From Rehmannia glutinosa (taxonomy: Eukaryota > Streptophyta > Magnoliopsida > Lamiales > Orobanchaceae), in the NCBI GenBank assembly GCA_016081115.2, contig JABTTQ020002182.1, positions 372,001 through 436,000 on the forward strand: a stretch of DNA of 64,000 nucleotides, read 5' to 3'. How positions within the stretch are numbered: position 1 is the stretch's first letter; the number at the start of each line of letters is the position of its first letter. Positions 35,134-48,109 of this stretch are shown here, in pieces. A model generated the notes under the pieces. It saw only the letters and a list, made by a program, of their open reading frames with translations. It was not told where the DNA came from and searched no databases. Made by a program: the position numbers and the translations under genes.

Positions 35134-37403
35134 GGCCATAAATAATTGTTATGGTAATCCGTGTATTTAATCTTTGGCATCTTTTGGTATAATAGATGGA
35201 AAAAATATATTGTTCATTTCGTAATATAATATCCATTATAACAGCATAATAGTTAGACTGAATCAGTTGTTGTCAAAGATTGCATATGTTTTTTTCCTAA
35301 TTTATGAATATTAAAGTATTACATCCATATTTATGATAATGAAATTAGCTAACATATCAAGATTGTTTTTCAAAAGTATATAATATAAAACTTCTAAATT
35401 TGTTACAAAATCGTATATTGAAATAATATCCGACTTCCAAATTTTATTTTTAAATATTTTCTTTTGATTATTAAAGCAGTAGTTTATAAATTTAGATAAA
35501 TAAAATAATTTTATTTCAAGACTAATTTTTCCTATAATTTGGCTAAATAGATTGATGACGTGGAAAGTGAATTAGCAAGAAATCGATAATAAGATACAAA
35601 GTTTTGGACAAATCAATCCAAAAATTCTCATAAAGCGGGCATGTTTTTTTTATTATCCAAAACTGATTGTGCTTTGATTAGCAAATCTGCAAACAAATCA
35701 CTTGATTTATTTTTGACAAATCAATTGTAAAAATCTCTGTTTTGGTATAATTAACAATAAATCTTATGCTTTGATATAATTGACAACAATTAACCAATGA
35801 CTATATAGAATAAATATATTAAATTAATAATAAAAAGGAATTAATTTCTATGATATAACTATTTTAACTAATCATGTTTCTAAATTGAATTGACAATAAT
35901 TATGGGATTAATTATAGAAAACATAGAAAAAAAATGATATAGTTAAGAATAATTAATGGAATTGTTTATAGAAAAGATCAATATATGATATAAATTAGGA
36001 TTTAGAAAAATAAGAAAAATTGCATAAAAATCATAATCTGTTTTCTAATTTATGAACATTAATCAATATTAAGTATTTCATCCATATTTATGATAATGAA
36101 TTTGGCTAACATATCTAGATTTTTATTCAAAAGAATATAATATAAGTATTCTACTTTTTTGTTACAAAATCATATGCCGCGAAACAATATCCATCTTCAA
36201 ATTTTAATTTTAAATATTTCCTTTTGATTATTAAATCAACATTTTTTAACTTAAGAAAAATAAATTAGATTTTATTTCAAGACTAAATTTTCCTATAATT
36301 AGGCTAAATTTATTGATTATGTGGAAAGTTAATTAGCAACAAATCAGGGAATGTTTGTTAAATGACTGATTGTGTTGATATGATTTATTTGAGTATATTT
36401 TTAGGATATCTATATATATATATAATCTCAATATTAATCTTCAATATTTTTCAAGATATACGATTATAATTTTGCAGCAAAATAATTTCCGAATTTAGCA
36501 AGTGAAAATGGGTGGATAATTTTTTATTCCTGATTTCTGCTATTAGATATATATAGAATTGACTGCCGAACTTGCATGGAAGATGTTGACACAAAAATTT
36601 AAAATAATTATGAATTGTAATGAATTTCTAATTGGACAATATAAGAAGCCATTACAATAAGGAGGTAGACGTTTAAATTATTTTTTTCTGTTTTTTTCTT
36701 GCCGAGAAAATGGGGGACATATTAAAATACTGGTAACAAAGAATGTAACAATGCAATAATTACTTAAAAATCAAACAATATCGGAGTTTCTATCAAGAAT
36801 AACACTTAAAAATGAAAACAGAATAAAAACAACTTAAATAATCTACAACATATGGAATATAACAGAAAATAACATAAAATAAAAAAATAGTGTATATAAA
36901 AAATAATACAATATAAGGAATAAAAACAATATCAAAGCGTCTATAAAAACATCTCAATAATTACGTAAAATACGACGAATGTAACAAAAAATATGTTAGC
37001 ATGAGGAATAATACAAAAACAAACAAATCATACAAAAAACAACTTAAAAAAAATAAACAAAACTATCAAAAAAAAAAAGAAAGTCACCAAATTTTGTCCG
37101 TATAAATCTACAATATAGTGTATATAAAAACTCTTCGTTATTTTTGTATTCGAGTTCAATACTGTCGGTGTTGGCGCGACACATAATGAAAACTGAAATA
37201 GAGGGGAACGTGAAGATAAAGCCATATTTGTTGTTTAGGCTTCGAATTTAGGATGAACAATATGAGAAAAGTGATGAAGTTATGTAGAAGAACAATAAAA
37301 GTGATGAAGATATGTAGAAGAACAGAAGAACGGACATTTAGCTATAGTTCATATAATTATGGTGAAAAAAATTACCATTTATAATACGCGTCTTATAATA
37401 CAA
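35134..37403 (-). other. Middle and 5' part of Helitron X
   Basis: AT-rich, continuing from 19903. It holds a direct repeat (about 35300-35585 and 36050-36360). It also holds a diverged inverted copy (about 35560-36010) of the segment at 18950-19390. A Helitron 5'-end-like terminus TATATATAGA is at about 36548-36557. From 36690 it aligns with the 5' part of Helitron V. Confidence 0.55.
37088..37225 (-). CDS. Conserved 46-codon first exon (copy in X)
   Basis: MALSSRSPLFQF ... LYGQNL, 138 bp, no stop. The splice donor reads GTGACT instead of GTGAGT, so this copy may not splice normally. It is homologous to the exons at 17575-17712 and 50861-50998. Confidence 0.4.
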
Positions 37404-40400
37404 TGTGAAGCCCCGATTTTTCCGAGCTATTAATTGATCCTTATTATCGTTTATACTTTTGATCGACTATTTTACCGCGTCATTTTGACGGGTAATTATT
37501 AATAATATATACATTTTGTATTTTATTTCATTTTATTTAATTACTTGTGATCATGATCTTATTTAATTATATTCCTCATTTATGATCACTTGATTGATCA
37601 TTATTACTATTTTTGTATTTATTAGTCACCTTAGAATTTTAAGAAACTATTTATTTTAGAGACTTTTACCTTATAGAATTAAGACTATGATTTAGATTAA
37701 GTGATCATGAGACTTATAAGTGATCAAGGAAATCACTAATTATTTTGGAGATTGATATATTTCATCTATTATCATCAAATTTGGGACAAAAAAAAAATAT
37801 GGAATTACCAATTGCCCTTAGTATGGACGGCCAACATGGATATTTTTGGAGTAAAAATATCATCCAACTCTTGTACACCTACACCTTATATTAGTCATCT
37901 TGTGTATAATTATACCATTAATTCAAACATTATACACATCATCTTATACACCAATTCTTTATTACTATTTTTCCCAACTTATTCCCACTTTACCAACATT
38001 CTTCTCAATATTCCCCAACACCATTCAAGCCCATACTTTGACTTGCAAATTGTCTTCCATGCATGAGGCAAATTGCAAGACACAATTTGAACAAAATTTT
38101 CTCTCCCTCCCTCCTTGGTATGGACGGCCATATGGCCTATTACACAAAAAAAAAATTCATCTCATCTAACACATTTATTCTCTAACAAAAATCCTCCTCC
38201 TTCTCTCTAAAAACTCCCAACTTCTCTCTATTCTTCCTTTCACTTTCTTCTTCTATACTTAGAAAATTTTCAAGGTTTTTCCTCCCTATTCTTCACAAAA
38301 ATCGAACCAAACTATACCAAGGTAAGAAATTTTATCTTCAATCCATTTTTGATATCACATTGTTCATATCTTCCACCTTCTTAACTTAAGTTTGAATTTG
38401 GTTTGGAGGTACATTTAGAAGACCTTGAAGATTTGAGCTTGACAACATTTTTGAAGAAGGACCTCAAGCTTGAAGAAGAAATAGTAGAGGAAATTAGACT
38501 ACAAGGTAAGAATTGAGTACTAGACCCCTTCTTTCCTCTTCTTTCTAATTTTTTAAAATTTTAACACCCCTTTTTCATTTTTGAGAAATAGGGGCTGACC
38601 TTAGGAGATTTTGGAGTTGAGCCAAAATTTCCAATTTTTAAGCTTCAACTAGTCTCCAAACATCTACTACACAAAGTAAAGTGTAGTCCTTTTTCATTTC
38701 CTTATTTCCTTCTTTTTTTTCCTTAATTTTTCTCTCATTTTTCTAACTCCAAATTTTGATATTTTCTTGACTTAGGGGCTGACCTAAGAAGCCTCATCTA
38801 AAAATTGTGAAATTGTCCTTTTATTTCACAATTTCCAAATTTAAGGTGGGTGGAAAAATATTTTCCAACTTTTAGGTGTTTTGGTTAAATGCATGTAGAG
38901 AATTTGATCATGAGCCTTGAGATATATATAATCTATGTATTGCATGTTAATTTTATATATATAATCATGAAAATTCTCAAGAGTTGCTCAAAATTACTAT
39001 TTATTGAATTTTAGGTGCATGCATGTACACTTTAATGTTTTAATTGATGAATTCTTGTATGTATTGGACATGCATGTGTATGATCTTTAAAATCTATGTT
39101 TTGGATGCCTTATAACCTGGAAAAGTCGAGCATAATTGATTAAATTTCAATTTTTGGGCTTAAAAATGTAAAAATGGAAAGTTGGTGGACTAAATTGCAA
39201 GAAAATAAAAGTTAAAGGACCCCTCTGCAAATTTCGAAATTTGGGACTGTACTCAGGTTCAAAAATGACTTTTGGACATTTTAATAAAGTTTTAAGAGTT
39301 TTAAGATAAATAAAATCAACCTTTAAAAGCCCAAGGACTAGATTGTAAAATTTTGAAAGTTTAAGGGCTACTTTGCAATTTTTAAAACTGTACCAGACCT
39401 TAACTTTAAAATTTGAAATTTTTACTCTTAAGGTACTGGGAATTACATATTTTAAAAGTATTCCAAAAATCCAAGTGGTTAGGGCTTGGAAAACAATTTT
39501 TCTAAAATTGAGGGACTAATGTGTAAAATACTAAACTTGAGGACCCAAATGAAATTTCCAGGACTTATGCAGCCCATGCACCTGGAAATACTAACTTAAC
39601 TATAACTTAATTATATTTTGGACACAAGGTTCAAATTTCATAACAATTGGACCCCTAAAAGCCTTAAAGGCAATTATTTCAAAATGGGACAAAAATGATA
39701 TTTTCAAATGTTAAAAGACCTACACATATTTCTTTTAAAAACTGTTTTTGTCCCGATATCCTACTAACCTTAGTGACATTTTCCAACTGGAATCACATTA
39801 AAAGCCCTTTCGGTTTGTGAGTTCCGAATTTTTAAAACTTAAGGTCCGAATTGGCAATTTTTACAAATTTGGGGCCAATGTGAGAATTTTACAAAATCTC
39901 GACTACAAAATTTAAAAAAACAAAACCTGAATCTATGGACAATTTGGAGAATTTAGGAACTGACCTCTTAATTTTTCAAAGTCGGGATATTTATTTATTC
40001 AATTTTTAACCCCAAAAGTGTTAGTTTTTACAAAACGGGGCTAAATTACAATTTTTCTTTTATAAAGGACCTAACCCTAGTTATTTTCTCTTTTACTAAA
40101 ATAGCCCTAGACCCTCTGACTTGGAAATTTAATTAAAGTATTTTATTTTCTCAAAACCCTTGACTTATCGGATCAATTTGACCGATTAATACCCGATCAC
40201 GGAACGACTTCCTCGCCTTGCGATTTTGAATCTATAACGGGACTTATGTTCCACATAATCTTTCAAGATATCGAAGATTGCTTATCCTTCCGATGATCAT
40301 CTTCATCCAAATACTCCACCAACGCCATAATTGCCACTCGCATTTTTCAAAAATTTTCCTAAACCTGCTTCCCTGAATCAATAATACTCGATCGCCTGGT

Positions 40401-41549
40401 TGATCGTCTCAGTAATTGTAATTACTTTCCGCTGAGTCAACTTGGTGTGTCGAGCTCACAAGAGGAATGGATACGTCGGGATGGAACCGGCAGCTCGGCT
40501 GCTATTCCACTCTTCCGACCCCATCGCCCTAATCCCGCAATCGAGGGACGGAGTTTGTCCAAGGGAAGCGGGTCGTAGTGATCGAGGTATAATCATGATT
40601 ATGACAGATCCGAGCCTTGCAAGCTCCACCGTGGATTTTGTCTTTGCCTACGGAGCGATAAGGTGCCGGTCTTGGACCATACTTACCGGGAGTTACAAGG
40701 AAGAACGAAGGAATTGCTGTCTCGATCCACACGATTCCGAGTTATCGGACCCATTTTGGTTGGCGTTACATTTCCGCACGCAACCGCTACACTTGCTTTT
40801 GCATTGGTTGGCGCTACAAATCCGTGCACGCAACCATTATTTGCCTTGCATAGGATTGGCGTTACACTTCCGCACGCAATCCTACCTGTCTTGATTGAAT
40901 CACATAGTGCATGTGTGACCATGAACTGTTTTCTTGAACTGTATAAGTATATTATTTAAATATTTTATCACGACGCTTGCGAACTGTGTATGACTTCATG
41001 CATCATACTCACGCGTTTTCATATAACTGTTTTCTCACATTAACTATATTGCGCCACACTTGCACACGATCACCCCATCCACTGAGATTTCTGTCTCATC
41101 CCCACCTATTTTCTAACCTTAGATGGGGACTATGTTGAAGATGTCGAACCGGCCACAGATTGATGACCATCGCCCTGCCTGTCGATCTTGCACCTTTTTA
41201 CTGATGATCGTTCTTATTTCATGTACTTCTATTGATGTTGGACTCCCATTTATCCTGCTACTCTTTTCTCCCTTCGACTGTAATTTAAGGGCGTAGGACC
41301 CTTTGACGATTAAGATTTGGATATTGTACTTTACATTTTGTTTTAGTTTTGGCCTGTAAACTTATTCAGGTTATTATGTTGGATGTAATTGGATTCTGTT
41401 GGAACTTAAGTTGTAACTTGTACTTGTTATCTATTTCCGCTGCTATTTAGACTCTGTCTCATTGGGTTCTCGTTGATATTTGTTCTGGACTGTTTGGTTA
41501 TGGTATTTAAGTTGTGGGTCGTTCGTCGCGTCCCGTTTGGGGCGTGACA
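37404..41549 (+). mobile_element. Solo LTR (4146 bp) of the same gypsy family
   Basis: TGTGAAGCCCCGATTTTTCC ... GGGGCGTGACA, flanked by TACAA at 37399-37403 and 41550-41554. The uninterrupted site is in Helitron Y near 55573 (ATAATACAATGATC). It aligns with the 19904 LTR along most of its length. The last 400 bp (about 41110-41400) differs, indicating a subfamily variant. Confidence 0.92.
40758..40882 (+). repeat. Three-unit hairpin array in LTR (copy at 37404)
   Basis: Arms GGTTGGCG/CGCAACC in units 1 and 2, GGATTGGCG/CGCAATCC in unit 3. Confidence 0.75.
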
Positions 41550-41712
41550 TACAATGATCTTTATATTACAATGATCCTCTTATAATACATTCCTAGTATT
41601 AAAATTTGTAATAATTACCATTTATAATGTTTAGAATTCTTTCCTAATATAATAAGCAAAAAGAGCGGGAAATTTTTGTTCCGGACTTCTGCTATTATAT
41701 ATATAATAATGA

Positions 41713-41836
41713 TAATATATAATAATTACCATTTATAATTTATAATAATTACCATTTATAATATTTAGAATTCTTTCCTAATATAATAAGCAGAAAGAGT
41801 GGGAAAATTTTTTCCAGACTTCTGCTATTATATATA
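41713..41836 (-). repeat. 124-bp copy of the Helitron V 5' tail between X and Y
   Basis: It matches 17951-18074, including the internal doubling of TAATAATTACCATTTATAAT and the GCAGAAAGAGYGGGAAAATT stretch. Both copies are followed directly by A|CTAG of the next Helitron. Confidence 0.85.
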
Positions 41837-41905
41837 CTAGTAATCCACCCCGTGCGTTGCACGTATATATTCTTTTGAAAGTGTATTTGTTTATTTTAAT
41901 TTTAA

Positions 41906-44900
41906 TGTGAGACCCCGAATTTTAACGTGAGATTCGGTGTTATGTAGTGATTATTTATTCGGCTATGTATCACAAACCTATTATTAATGAAACTCGACTC
42001 TATTTTTATTTATTTCTTCCAACGTCAATTACGCATTTCGCATTTTTAGAGCTTAGCAATTTTATATTCTTCCTCTAGTATTAATACTTGATCGAATGAC
42101 TACTACTTTAGGAATATTAGACCTCCAACAATTTAGGAGTACATTCCAATCCTTATCCTAATATTTCATCTTATTCTATAATTCATCCCAATCAATTTTT
42201 AAAAAAAATATATATATTTTTTTATATTTTTAAAAAATTTCGAAAATTACCATAAATGGGGAGGTTGTTTCACATTCTTTTCAAGACCTACAATTATATA
42301 TGTATATATATATATTTACATATATATATTATTATTTTTTTCTCAACTTTTGGTCACATGCTTAAAGGATGAACAAACTTTTCTTTCCACCAAATTCTAA
42401 TAAATAAAAATACCAACACCATGATTATTATTCCCTCCAACTTTTGGCTCCTTGTCTTAGGGGAATCAATCATTTTTGTTATTTTTGTTCTTTAACTACC
42501 AATATTATTCATTTCATAATTATCATAAAAACAAGACTTGCTTCCATTTTCCTCTCTAAAGGATCAAATTCTTCAAGCATAAGGTAAGAAAATCTTCATT
42601 TCTCCCAACTCTATTTTTCTTCTCCAATCCTCAACTTTATACCTTCACCATCTAATAATATTGAATCCTTCTTGTTGAGGTACTCCTAGAGAAAATTCTT
42701 GAAGAATTAGAGACCTAGATTTGACTACAAGCTTGAAGAGGAAATTCAAGATTACATATTATTAAGGTGAGAAAATTATGGTTTTAGTATTTTTCTCTTG
42801 ACAACATGAAGAATTAATTTTTGACTCAAGAATATAAATTTTTGGAGTTTAGGGGCTGACCTACATCATCTCAAGTGGAGGTTAGAGGCTTGAAGGAAAA
42901 TTTCCATTTTTGAGACTACTTGAAGATATTAAGGTGAGTAGTAACCATTTGTGTGATGCCCCGGATTTTTCAACCGTAAACGACACGATCGCAGACTTTT
43001 TCCCGATAATTTATTCTTATATTTACTATTTATTTTGCTATTCGTATTATGTTAATGGATTTAGCATCAGTTATCTATTTCATCTTAATGATCTTTAAAA
43101 ACTATCTACTACTAAATTAGTATTTTTAAAATATAATACCTTTGTCTTGAAAAATCATTTTTGTAAACATTCTATTTTCGAAACAATAGTACTTGAGGTT
43201 TACTTTATATAAAAATCCAACTTTTATATTGAAATAGCAAGTGTCTCATACTTGATTTTGTCAACTTACTTATTATTTAATTTAACTAATTTATACTTGG
43301 AATCATTTTTATTTTATGGTATTTGTTAATGACACTTATTTTTATTTCTTTAACCATTGTCGATTTCTTTTGACTTTTAATACGGGCTTTTAACCGGTTC
43401 AACTTGTTCTTGAGCGACTAGCCAATAAAACTCGTTTAGCATAATATATTTATTTTTATTTTAGGAATTTCAAAATTAAAATTTATATATTTTAAAATAA
43501 TTGTATAACTTAATTAATTGCTTGATTGATATTTTTGACTTGTACTATTGATTTTAATTTTATTTGGTACCTTAGATTTTAAGTGATGATACAACACTTG
43601 GGAATTATTAGACACCTTATAAATTAGATGATTTATTATATAAGTGATTGTAGAATTGATAAATGATTGTGAGATTAATAAGTGAATTTTGGACTTGATA
43701 ATCTACACCAATTATTACCTTTTTTTTTAAAAAAACAAATGAAGAAACAAGAATGATATGGACGGCCACTACACATGGATATAAGCAAGTCATTTGTTTT
43801 TTTTTTCTAAACACAAAATTTCCCATTGAAATTCCACTCAACACTAAAAATAAAAAAAAAATCCAATTCAAATGTTATCTTCTTTTTCCATAAAATGGCC
43901 CACATTTTTTTTAATCTATTCAAACATTCTTTCAAGACAAAGCCCCATGTCTTTGACCACACTCATGTCTCATCATATGCAAGAGACCAATTATTCAACA
44001 CAACAAAAAAAAAAAAAAAAACTAATCCCCTACAACAACTTTCGGCCATATCCTTTTTTAGGGGGAATCATTCTATTTTTTTTAACATTCCTACACATTA
44101 TAGCCTAAAAATTTAAAAAAACAAAAAATGTATGTGCTTGTGTGTTGTGTGTTGACCGAACACATGAGAGGAGATAAGTGAAATTTTTTTTTTTGTTCAT
44201 TTGATTCTTCACTTAATCCCACCCCTTATTCATTCTCTTAACTTGGACAAGCTCCTCTCAAAAACAAGAAACAAAACTCTCTATTCTTGAACACTAATTC
44301 AAGAATAAAAGCTAATGAATTTTTTTCTTCTAATTTTTCTCTTCTTGACAAAACTCTCATCCTCAAATTTATAACACAAAACAACCTTTATTTTTTTTCC
44401 TCAAAGTGCCGTGAGCTTCAAGTGGTGGAGGAAGAATTGTTTTGGTGGTTGTTATAACAAGAAGAACTCTCCAACTTTTAGGCTTTAAAAGGTAAGATTG
44501 TTGGTTCTAGCACCCATTTCCTTCCTAATTTGAGGACTTAATTATAGACTCAAGAACTGAAAATTTTGGGACCTAGGGGTTGCCTTGAAGTGCTTAGATC
44601 ATGAAGTTGGAAGTTTGAAGAAGATAGTTCACTTTGGAGACTCCTAGCAATACTACTTGAAGACTTGAGGTGGGTGGAAAAATCCTTTCAACTTCTAGGT
44701 GTTTTAAATTGAAAATATGCATATAGTATTTTGTTAATGAGCACTTGAGATATATATTATGTATTGCATACTATTTTCTCGTATCAAGTTGGAAAATTCT
44801 CAAGTGTTGCACAAAAATGCGATTTATCGAAAAATAGGGCATACATGCACAAATCATTGTTATACATGATGAAATTTTATATGAGAAGGATATGTATGTG

Positions 44901-47238
44901 TATGACTCTTGAAATCTATGTTTTGAATGATTTATAACCTGGACAAGTCGAGCATAATTGATTAAATTTCAACTTTGGACTTAAAATGCAAAAATGGAAA
45001 GTTGGTGGACTTAATTGCAAGAAAAATAAAATTTAAGGGACCCCTCTGTAATTTTCGATTTTTGGGACTGAACTCAGGTTCAAAAATTATGTTTTGATAT
45101 TTTAATAAAGTTTTAAGAGTTTTTAGATAAATAAAATCAACCCTTGAAAGCCCAAGGACTAGATTGTAAAATTTGAGAAGTTTAAGGGCTATTTTGCAAA
45201 TTTCGAAACTGTACCAGACCCTAATTTTGAAATTTGAAATTTTAACTCTTAAGGGGCTGGAAATAACATATTTTAAGTGTATTCCAAAAATCCAAGTGTT
45301 TAGAGTTTGGAAAGTAATTTTATAAAAGTTGAAGGACTAAAGTGTAAAAGATTAAACTTGAGGACCCAAATGAAATTTCCAGGACTTATGCAGCCCATGC
45401 ACCTGGAAATACTAATTTAACTATAACTTAATTATATTTTGGACCCAAGGTTTAAACTTCACAACAATTGGACCCATAAAAAGCCTTAAAGGCAATTATT
45501 TCAAAATGGGACAAAAATGAAATTTTCAAAAGTTAAAGGACCTAAACTTATTTATTTTTAAAACTGCTTTTGTCCCAATATCCCATTAACCATAGTGACA
45601 TTTTCCAACTGGAATCACATTAAAATCCCTTCCGGTTTGTGAGTTCCAATTATTTTAAACTTAGAGTCGAAATGGCAATTTTAACAAATTTGGGGCCAAT
45701 ATGAGAATTTTATAAAAACTCGACCTCAAAACTTCAAAAACCTGAATCTCTGAACAATTTGGAGAATTTAGGAACTGACCTCATAATTTTTCAAGGTCGG
45801 GATATTTATTTATTCAAATTTTAACCCCAAAAGTATTGGTTTTTACAAAACGGGGCTAAATTGTAAAATTTCTTTTTATCAAGGACCTAAATCAAATTAT
45901 TTTTCTTTTACTAAAACAGCCCTGAACCCTCTGATTTCAATTCTTAATTAAAATATTTTATTTTCTCAAAAACCCCTTGACTTATCGGACCGCCTTGACC
46001 GATTAATACCGATCACGGGGCGACTTCCACGTCTTGCGATTTGAATCTATAACGGGACTTATGTTCCACCTAATATTTCAAGATATCGAAGATTTCTTAT
46101 CCTCCCGATAATCATCTTCATCCAAATAACTCCACCAACGCCATAATTACCTTACGCAAATTTTTGAAAAACTTTTCATGAACTGCTTCCCGAATCAATA
46201 TACTGATTGCCTGGTTGACTACGAACGTGTATTTAATTTTGCTGAGTCAACATGGTGTGTCGAGCTCACAATCGGAGTGGATACGTCGGGGGATGGAACC
46301 GGCAGCTCGGCTGCTATTCCACTCTTCGGCCCCATCGCCCTAATCCCGCAACCGAGGGACGGAGTTTGTCCAAGCGAAGCGGTCGTCGTAGTACTTGAGG
46401 TATAATCATGATTATGACGAATCCGAGCCTTGCTAGCTCCAACGTGGATTTTGTCTTTGCCTATGGAGCAATAAGGTGACAGTCTTGGACCATCATGAAC
46501 GGGAGTTACAAGGAAGAACGAAGGAATCATTGTCGATCCACACGATTAGGAGTTGAACTTAACGTTTGGTTGGCGCTACACTTCAAGATGCAAACCGCTA
46601 CTTGTAATGCATGGGTTGGCGCTACATTGATGACGCAACCACTTATTGTCTTGCATGGGATTGGCGCTACACTTGAGACGCAATCCTCCTGCTCGCTTGA
46701 ATCATCGTGCTGTGTGACCACGAACTATTTCTTAAACTATATAAATATATTACTTAATATATATTTATCACGATGCTTGTGGGCTATGTATGAAAACATG
46801 CATCATATCTCACGCGTTTTCATACAACCGTTTTCTCGCATTAACTATATATATCGCCACACTTGCACACGATCACCCCATCCATCGAGATTTCTGTCTC
46901 ACTCCTCCCCGTTTTCTAATATTTAGATGAAGAGTACGTTGAAGACGTCGAACCTACCATGATTGAATTCCTCTTTGTTGATGTGGAGCGACTCTCCTTT
47001 TACTTTTATTGTTGTTGGACTTTTCATTTTGTTCTGTTTGGACTATAAGTTAAATTCGGATAATCTATTGGGTTGTATTCGGATTCCGTCGGACCTTAAG
47101 ATGTAATTTGTACTTGTGTGTATTTTATTCCATTTTGCATTAGACTCTATTTCACTTGGAGTTTGTATCATTGGTTTAGACTATTGAATTATTTGTTTAA
47201 GTGATTGATCGTTGTCGCGTCGCGTTTGGGGCGTGACA
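41906..47238 (+). mobile_element. Chimeric solo LTR (5333 bp)
   Basis: It starts TGTGAGACCCCGAATTTT and ends GGGGCGTGACA, flanked by TTTAA on both sides (41901-41905 and 47239-47243). A second LTR-type start, TGTGATGCCCCGGATTTTT, lies inside at 42952. The only LTR end is at 47238, so the unit is about 1.05 kb of one subfamily joined to a nearly complete LTR of another. The 3' 2.5 kb aligns with the LTRs at 37404 and 51105. Confidence 0.8.
46568..46686 (+). repeat. Three-unit hairpin array in LTR (copy at 41906)
   Basis: Unit 1 is degraded in its right arm (ATGCAAACC). Unit 2 is GGTTGGCGCTACATTGATGA then CGCAACC. Unit 3 is GGATTGGCGCTAC ... CGCAATCC. Confidence 0.7.
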
Positions 47239-47719
47239 TTTAATATTATTGTTAATTTTATAATAAAAATACCTACTAACATGAGGTGGTATTTATTACT
47301 TTATTTTTAAGAATAATGTGCATATAAGGTAAATAAAAAAATAAAAATTCTATCAAAATTCTATTTTACAATATAAACTTAAATGTCAACTTGTTTATAT
47401 TTATCTCAATCTATGAATATCTCTATATTACTATTGAATATATCCCTCTCTATCTCACACACATTCTATCTCTCTATAAATAGTTTTATTTATAAACTTG
47501 TGAAACATATATTTCATATTAAACTTGTATTGTTAAAAAAATAAATACTTCACATTGTTAATCAAATATTTTCTTAATGAAAATGTATGAATAAATCTAT
47601 CAAGTTTCCATAAAAATATTAATGAAGGAATGTAATTTTCAAATTACAAAAAATTTCCTTGTATACATCATTCATAGTTATGTTGCTATGTTTATTTCCA
47701 TCATCACAAATCAGGATTT

Positions 47720-48025
47720 CTAAACCCTTACGATTAGTCACTCTAGATATAATAACGTACAACTGACCATTGTTGAATACTGACTTTTTCAAAAAGAAGT
47801 TACATATGAAACAATCAAATGAAATATTTGATTAGCCACTCTAGAAATTGTCATTGACTTTTATTGATTGTCATTGCATATGAAACAATCAAATGAAATA
47901 TTTGTCGTTGTTAGAACTGGAAAGGCAACCTCGAATCAGATGGAGTCACTATCATTCGATAAATAAATACATGTTCACCTTTATTGCTTTCGAATGAATT
48001 GTTGCCTCAAAAACATAATCACCAA
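47720..48025 (-). pseudogene. Helicase C-terminus remnant in Helitron Y
   Basis: It aligns with 9340-9610 of V and 18620-18862 of X. It contains a doubled CATATGAAACAATCAAATGA segment that X lacks. Confidence 0.6.
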
Positions 48026-48109
48026 ACTTTGTACCAAATCAAAACACAATCAATTTTGGATAAGTAAAAAATATGCCAACATTAGGATAATTTTCAGATT
48101 GATCTATCA

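Larger units (their letters stand above)
18075..41712 (-). mobile_element. Helitron X, non-autonomous derivative, with LTR insertions
   Basis: On the + strand it begins A|CTAG (18075-18078), then the canonical subterminal hairpin CGTGCATTGCACG, which is a Helitron 3' end on the - strand. It ends in CTTCTGCTATTATATATATA... with GA|T at 41711-41713 (TC on the - strand). Removing the LTR insertions leaves about 4.25 kb: 18075-19903, 35134-37403 and 41555-41712. The 3' 790 bp matches Helitron V including the last codons of its helicase, and the 5' part matches V including the 46-codon exon. X is therefore an internal-deletion derivative that depends on a helicase elsewhere. Inside are further 5'-end-like TATATATAGA termini at 19885 and 36557, so X may itself be a composite. 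Confidence 0.75.

Noticed and set aside
42952..47238. A separate LTR inserted inside the 41906 LTR
   Set aside because: No outer LTR sequence resumes after 47238 and the only target duplication (TTTAA) brackets the whole 41906-47238 unit, so it is treated as a chimera.
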